From positions 88,614 through 101,492 of the forward strand of contig MU646817.1 in assembly GCA_026770585.1 (NCBI GenBank): DNA of 12,879 bases, in the 5' to 3' direction. The notes below the pieces were generated by a model. That model worked only from the letters and a program-made list of their open reading frames with translations. It ran no database searches and was not told the origin of the DNA. This document shows positions 9,665 through 12,879 of this stretch, in pieces (positions within the stretch are counted from its first letter, which is position 1; each line of letters starts with the position of its first letter). A program made the position numbers and the translations under genes. The stretch comes from Baffinella frigidus. Its lineage: Eukaryota > Cryptophyceae > Cryptomonadales > Baffinellaceae.

Positions 9665-10031
9665 GCGCCCTCCGGAGGAGGAGGAGGCTGCTGTCGGGGG
9701 CTCCAACACAAGCCGGCCTTGGTGGGAAGAGGGGTCCTTCCAATTCTGCGGGGGGGGGAGGGAGAGGACGAGCTGTTTGACGAAGTGGTTGCACACCGCG
9801 TCTGGCATGTCGTTGTGTCCCGCGCTCTGTTTTAGGTGAGGGGGTTAGGCCGGTTTTTACATCTCGTGGCCAGGTGAAACGAATGAAACCATGCCAGTTA
9901 ATGGTTTAGTACCAGCCTGGTTAGGGGTAAGAGCACTCTGTTTCAGAAACAGATGGGTTGGAGCGGTGTGCAGACAACTTGGGTGCAGAAATAATGAAAT
10001 AATGGCAAACGTTCAGGGGTTACTCGCGAAC
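9658..10031 (+). other. Unassigned sequence with a possible short coding end
   Basis: One plus frame is open from 9653 to a TAG at 9833-9835 and ends GGEGEDELFDEVVAHRVW then HVVVSRALF. The alternative frames stay open for much of the same GC-rich, G-run-rich stretch, so none is convincing. 9836-10031 shows nothing coding. Confidence 0.25.
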
Positions 10032-10195
10032 CCACACAGCGGGCTACGAAGGGAAGTTTTGGTCGATTCTGGACGAGAATCGGTTAGGATATCCGCAGAA
10101 ACAACCCCATCTCCCTGAGGATTGCCTACCGCAGAGACCTATGGATGGTTCCCGTATGAGTTATTCACGAAATCCCTTTGTAGTCCACTGTGTGG
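10032..10195 (+). mobile_element. TIR element family 1, 164-bp copy
   Basis: Left CCACACAGCGGGCTACGAAG and right CTTTGTAGTCCACTGTGTGG are inverted with a few mismatches. The interior (ACCCCATCTCCCTGAGGATT) resembles the 2293 copy. It has an inner hairpin, CGATTCT/AGAATCG. No ORF. Confidence 0.8.
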
Positions 10196-10680
10196 AAGGA
10201 CATAGACAGGATCGGATGAAACAACACACTGCGAATCCGGATATTTTGTAAAAGTCAACACCCCCACAAATCTGTCAACTTTAGAAACGAGATACACCAT
10301 TGGTGTACTTCGATTTTCGATTTTCGCCTTGAGTTGACTAATACAAAAACTTCGCCCTGGCAGTGCAATACGCAGAAGAGAGGAACAGGAGCGGATAACA
10401 ACAATATTTATCAGATGTGTTTTATGTTTGCCTTGAGGGCTTAGGGTGTAGCACCGGAATCTATAGGCCGTCTTCAAACTTGTTCGTGGCCATCTTATAC
10501 AAATATCGCCCATTCGACACAGCACGAATAAAACCATTCCAAAAGTTGACGATGCTGGTACTCCACTGTCAACTTTTGGAATTGTTTGATTGTTTTCGTA
10601 CCGGAATCCAGAGGCCTTGTTGGAACTTGTTCTTGGCCATGTTATACAGATTTCGCCCGTTGGACACAGGCACCACCTGA
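10196..10680. other. Unique intergenic sequence with AAGTTGAC inverted repeats
   Basis: No exon is supported. ATTCCAAAAGTTGAC (10536-10550) pairs exactly with GTCAACTTTTGGAAT (10568-10582) around a 17-nt loop containing TGGTACTCC, resembling family 2 elements. A weaker pair lies at about 10247-10282. CCGGAATC..AG.CC and GCCAT.TTATAC.. phrases repeat near 10454 and 10600, an imperfect ~150-bp direct repeat. Confidence 0.5.
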
Positions 10681-11122
10681 GGGTTTTGGGTTAAGGATTT
10701 AGGGCTTAGGAAGGGTTTGAAGTTTAGGATGCAGTATTGAAGTATTAGTGTTTAGGAAGGGTTTAGGGTTCAGGGTGTAGGGTTTAGGGTTCAAGGTTTG
10801 AAAAGGGTTTGAGGTTGATGAAGGGTTGAGGGTCCAAGGTTTGCGAAGGGTTTGGGGCTTATGAAGGGTGTGGGGTGTGGGGTGTGGGGTGTAGGGTGTC
10901 GGGTGTCGGGTGTAGGGTGTAGGGTGTATGGTGTACAGTGTAGGGTGCAAGGTGTAGGGTGTAGGGTGCATGTTTCAGGGTGCAGGGTGTAGGGTGGCGG
11001 GTGCAGGGTGTAGGGTGGCGGGTTTAGGGTGTAGGGTGTAGGGTGTGTGGTGTAGGGTGTAGGGTGTAAGATGTAGGGTGTAGGGTGTAAGGTGTAGGGT
11101 GTAGGGTGTAGGGTGGGATAGG
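10681..11122 (-). repeat. Degenerate GTAGGGT/TTTAGGG repeats (C-rich on minus strand)
   Basis: First a TTTAGGG/GAAGGGTTT mix, then a long GTGTAGG heptamer run (about 10866-11115). The C-rich strand is minus, as expected if this is non-coding sequence of the minus-strand gene. Long open frames here (HPTPYTL-like) are only repeat translation. Confidence 0.8.
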
Positions 11123-11135
11123 CGTTGGAGAGGAC

Positions 11136-11190
11136 CTGGCCGAGCTCTCCGTGCATGATGGCGATTGGGCACCGCACTTTCCCGATTTCG
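11136..11190 (-). pseudogene. Decayed second copy of hydrolase exon m3 (HGELGQ)
   Basis: The 55-nt segment has the same length as 11614-11668 and reads EIGKVRCPIAIM then HGELGQ, followed by donor CAG|GTCCTC. The AG acceptor is missing (GGGATTG|C). The position of the probable catalytic Asp is Gly. Confidence 0.65.
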
Positions 11191-11208
11191 CAATCCCCAC
11201 CCCCTTAG

Positions 11209-11340
11209 CGCGCACACAGCGCTAGTCAACCACTAGCGCGCACTAGCTTTTGCCTCAAACCCTACCCTGCACCCTGCACCACTCTACACCACCGTACACC
11301 ACCGTACACCACCCTGCACCACCCTACACCCCAAACCCGA
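11209..11340 (-). repeat. GCGC-rich palindromic patch and CACCACCCTACA repeats
   Basis: AGCGCGCAC and CTAGTCAACCACTAGCGCGC motifs repeat around 11216-11245. C-rich CACCACCGTACA units follow (about 11262-11335). This is the only C-rich-on-plus block in a G-rich neighbourhood, facing the G-rich block at 11425. Confidence 0.65.
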
Positions 11341-11359
11341 CACCGTTCCTAGTCAGGAG

Positions 11360-11410
11360 CTAGCGCTGCGCGAGGGCTCGTTCTTGACAAGCGCTGCAAG
11401 CGCAGGAATG
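11360..11410 (-). CDS. Candidate terminal exon of minus-strand gene, Cys-rich
   Basis: On the minus strand AAATCTTACAG| opens HSCACSACQERALAQR and a TAG, 51 nt in phase 0 with exon m3. Nothing in it resembles the end of an ABHD17 protein, which should include a catalytic His. It may be a chance frame. Confidence 0.2.
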   Translation of the reverse strand, partial: HSCACSACQERALAQR

Positions 11411-11424
11411 CTGTAAGATTTGAG

Positions 11425-11600
11425 CTGTAGGGTGGTGTAGGGTGTGGGGTAGGGTGTGGGGTAGGGTGTAGGGTAGGGTGTGGGGTAGGGTGTGGGGTAG
11501 GGTGTGGGGTAGGGTGTAGGGTAGGGTGTAGGGTAGGGCAGGGTAGGGTAGGGTTTAGGGTTTGAGGTTTAGAGTCTAGGAAGGGTTTAGGGTTGAAGGT
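11425..11600 (-). repeat. GGTAGGGTGTGG 12-mer and TTTAGGG repeats
   Basis: A regular 12-bp GGTAGGGTGTGG array (11437-11530) grades into GGTTTAGGG. It lies in the non-coding part after exon m3. Confidence 0.8.
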
Positions 11601-11613
11601 CTGGAGAGAGGAC

Positions 11614-11668
11614 CTGGTCGAGCTCCCCGTGCATGATGGCGATTGGGCACCGCACTCTTCCGATTTTG
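11614..11668 (-). CDS. Exon m3, HGELDQ (probable catalytic Asp)
   Basis: Acceptor CCCAAAACAG|, donor GACCAG|GTCCTC. The first C completes AGC (Ser) from exon m2. It reads KIGRVRCPIAIMHGELDQ, 55 nt, ending in phase 0. Confidence 0.65.
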
Positions 11669-12705
11669 CTGTTTTGGGTGTAGGGGTTAAGGGTTAGGAT
11701 TTGGGGTTTAGGGTATAGGTTTGGGGGTTTGGGGTTTAGGGTTTGGGGTTTAGGGTTTGGGGGTTGGGGTTTGGGGTTTAGGGTTTAGGGTTTGGGGTTT
11801 AGGGTGCAGACCTGTAACTTCGGAAGATGTCGAGACAGGGACAGCAGAGCGAGATGGGCTTGTTGAACAGCACGCGCGCCCCGCTCTCCAGCGGTGACTG
11901 CCATGAGAAATATCATCTTAGTTAGGCTCACAATACGTCCCTAGCGGAGAACATGGGCATCAAAGGGTTTGCGGCGACTGCCATCACCACACCGTCAGAA
12001 AAGGATATAGGATTTAGGGTCGTTGGGTCTTGACTTTAGGGTTGAGACCCTACAGTCCCAAGCATGGAGGGTCAGAGATGATCCTGGTGAGAGGACGATG
12101 CCTATTCTCGCATAGAATAGGCGCCCCATGAGGGCGACGGAGGCAAGCCCCGCAGGACTATGCTTCTCTTACCAGAACCCCATCCTCCCCCTTTCTGCGA
12201 AAGTTGATGTACTTGTACCACGGACCCAGCATAACGACTTACGAATAGTCTCTCAACGGAGAGAGACGTGAATATGCACATCATCAGGGACTATTGCAAA
12301 GTTGTCGTTCGGGGTCCGTGGTTCAAATCCGTCAACTTCAGGCGCACCATCAGGGCGGCGGCGACGAGCCTGTCACGAGGTTGGAATTCCCTATCCTGGT
12401 ACAAAGGTTTACAACCCCACATGAAAAAAGGTTACTCCATTACCGAGTGGGGAGACTGCCATCATGAGAATCATAGGAATCAGAGGGGTGAGGGACCCTA
12501 CCTACCCTACCTACCCTACCTACCCTACCCACCCTACCCTAAACAGCACCATCAGCGCGACGGCGGCGAGCCGTTAACGGACTATTCTTAAGTTGTCATG
12601 CTGGGTCCGTGGTACAAATCCGTCAACTTCAGGCGCACCATGAGCGCGACTGCGGCGAGCCCCGCAGGACTATGCTTCTCGCACGAGAACCCCTTCCTCC
12701 CGCAC
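11614..12705 (-). CDS. Partial ABHD17-like alpha/beta hydrolase gene (exons m1-m3)
   Basis: Three minus-strand exons (12639-12705, 11812-11897, 11614-11668) join in compatible phases. They read ..AGLAAVALM, SPLESGARVLFNK, CLDIFRSYSKIGRV and RCPIAIMHGELDQ. The order SPxxSGxRVxF, C/FDxF, KI..V.CPIxIxHGxxD matches ABHD17 (FAM108)-type serine hydrolases, where the Asp after HG is the triad acid; animal members remove palmitate from membrane proteins. The nucleophile exon (GxSxG) would be upstream, outside the window. I could not find the catalytic-His exon downstream, so the gene may be truncated, very long or non-functional. It converges on the PDZ gene. The family call rests on recalled motif order, not a search. 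Confidence 0.6.
11675..11806 (-). repeat. TTTAGGG/TTTGGGG intron between m2 and m3
   Basis: Heptamer repeats, C-rich on the minus strand, start right after donor ACAG|GTCTGC and end CCCAAAACAG|. The same layout as the introns of the plus-strand gene. Confidence 0.8.
11812..11897 (-). CDS. Exon m2, SPLESGARVLFN..CLDIF
   Basis: Acceptor TCTCATGGCAG|, donor TTACAG|GTCTGC. It reads SPLESGARVLFNKPISL then CCPCLDIFRSY, 86 nt with two bases left over. The acceptor plus the first codons (GGCAG|TC.CC) recur at 11977 and 12455 as non-functional copies (SPQTL-stop, SPHS..). Confidence 0.65.
11977..12126. other. Intron/unassigned sequence upstream of m2
   Basis: It contains the decayed m2 acceptor copy at 11977 and a few TTTAGGG units (12008-12045). 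Two nearby inverted phrases are TAGGGTTGAGACCCTA (about 12036-12051) and CTATTCTCGCATAGAATAG (about 12102-12120). No coding support. Confidence 0.4.
12127..12193 (-). pseudogene. Decayed copy of exon m1, donor and frame lost
   Basis: About 67 nt matching 12639-12705 (shared AGAAGCATAGTCCTGCGGGG on minus). The m1 frame hits a stop (GFW-stop) and the donor is ATG|GGGC instead of ATG|GTGC. Confidence 0.6.
12200..12250 (+). mobile_element. TIR element family 2, copy near the m1 pseudo-exon
   Basis: AAAGTTGATGTACTTGTACC to AACGACTTACGAATAGTC aligns with the 7277 element, in the same plus orientation. Confidence 0.6.
12289..12342 (-). mobile_element. TIR element family 2, copy directly after a duplicated m1 exon end
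   Basis: Read on minus: CCTGAAGTTGACGGATTTG, then ACCACGGACCC, then ACAACTTTGCAATAGTC. It begins about 7 nt after donor ATG|GTGCGC of the partial exon copy at 12348. Confidence 0.65.
12348..12369 (-). CDS. Short splice-competent copy of exon m1 end
   Basis: CGTGACAG| and CTGATG|GTGCGC flank G plus LVAAALM, 22 nt. It enters and leaves in the same phases as exon m1, so it could act as a short alternative to it. Confidence 0.4.
12498..12540 (+). repeat. CTACCTACC 9-mer array
   Basis: Three perfect 9-bp units plus variants, C-rich on plus, inside the intron region of the minus gene. Confidence 0.8.
12550..12570 (-). pseudogene. Another copy of exon m1 end, no acceptor
   Basis: It reads LAAVALM followed by donor ATG|GTGCTG, but is preceded by GTTAACGG without AG and by an in-frame TAA. 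It sits directly next to the family 2 element at 12580. Confidence 0.55.
12580..12632 (-). mobile_element. TIR element family 2, copy directly after exon m1
   Basis: On minus, donor ATG|GTGCGCCTG runs straight into AAGTTGACGGATTTGTACC, and the element ends ACAACTTAAGAATAGTC. It is the best match to the consensus, with inverted ends AAGTTG/CAACTT. Confidence 0.7.
12639..12705 (-). CDS. Exon m1, ..AGLAAVALM
   Basis: Acceptor CGAAAGCAG|, donor CTCATG|GTGCGC. One base, then CGRKGFSCEKHSP and AGLAAVALM, 67 nt ending in phase 0 to join SPLESG of m2. AGLAAVALM-SP corresponds to the hydrophobic strand before the SPxxSG motif in ABHD17-type hydrolases. The N-terminal part is not recognisable. Confidence 0.55.
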
Positions 12706-12710
12706 CTGCT

Positions 12711-12879
12711 TTCGGGTTTAGGGTTTAGGGGTTAGGGTGTGGGGTTTAGGGTGTAGAGTTCAGGGTTTGGGGTTTGGGGTTTAGGGTTTGGGTTTGGGTT
12801 TTAGGGTTTAGGGTTTGGGTTTAGGGGTTTGGGGTTTGGGGTTTGGGGTTTGGGGTTTGGGGTTTGGGGTTTCGGTTTT
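12711..12879 (-). repeat. TTTAGGG and GGGGTTT repeats at window end
   Basis: G-rich on plus, C-rich on minus. The minus sense strand ends CCCGAAAGCAG|, the acceptor of exon m1, so this is the downstream part of an intron continuing beyond the window. Confidence 0.8.

Noticed and set aside
10139-10537. 132-residue minus-strand open frame
   Set aside because: It runs through the TIR element at 10032-10195 and AAGTTGAC inverted repeats. No domain, splice context or compositional support was seen.
10699-11229. Long minus-strand open frames full of HPTPYTL repeats
   Set aside because: They are translation of the stop-poor TAGGGTG heptamer array. Only the short unique segment 11136-11190 within them has coding character.
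12305-12345. tRNA or tRNA-derived SINE, because GTGGTTCAAATCC resembles a B box
   Set aside because: No A box or cloverleaf is present, and the three sister copies of this element lack the TTCAAAT match (GTACAAAT).
1-12879. All repeats as assembly artefacts
   Set aside because: Copies differ by point changes and frame-aware decay, and several exon copies remain intact. Single loci such as the perfect hairpin at 1422-1523 still merit a long-read check.

Overview
This window is eukaryotic nuclear DNA. It has many short exons with GT..AG boundaries, and introns largely made of degenerate telomere-like heptamers (CCCTAAA, CCCCAAA, CACTAAA and variants). The TTTAGGG-type motif and GC-rich exons suggest a green-lineage microalga. 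A prasinophyte such as Cymbomonas came to mind, but that is a guess the sequence does not prove. No bacterial operon, rRNA, tRNA or CRISPR array is visible.

Positions 1 to about 8280 hold the 3' part of one plus-strand gene whose 5' end lies outside the window. I rebuilt it by joining AG|...|GT segments. The intron phases agree at every main junction (121-390, 682-764, 1681-1777, 2196-2270, 2413-2487, 2704-2787, 3328-3354, 3556-3606, 3763-3869, 4198-4309, 4422-4478, 4623-4679, 4958-5047, 5392-5466, 6399-6470, 7185-7260, 7794-7897, then an acidic last exon at 8004-8054 or 8138-8188). The product is a charged coiled-coil protein of more than 500 visible residues. It ends in a PDZ domain split over four exons, followed by a Glu/Asp-rich tail with two alternative C-termini.

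Positions 8190-10680 are mostly unassigned DNA with short inverted-repeat elements: three copies of a TA-flanked MITE, three copies of a ~110 bp palindrome (one with a MITE inserted at its centre), and a copy of a second TIR element that also lies in introns of the PDZ gene. Candidate coding segments between palindromes are reported at low confidence.

Positions about 11360-12705 carry part of a convergent minus-strand gene. Its three phase-compatible exons resemble the region before and including the catalytic Asp of ABHD17-type alpha/beta hydrolases. The Ser-nucleophile exon would lie outside the window, and I found no catalytic-His exon.

The most unusual property is shared by both genes. 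Nearly every exon, or its 3' end with the splice donor, is repeated locally two to eight times, some copies intact and others decayed. Short TIR elements repeatedly lie between such duplicated exons. In both genes the heptamers are mostly C-rich on the transcribed-sense strand.
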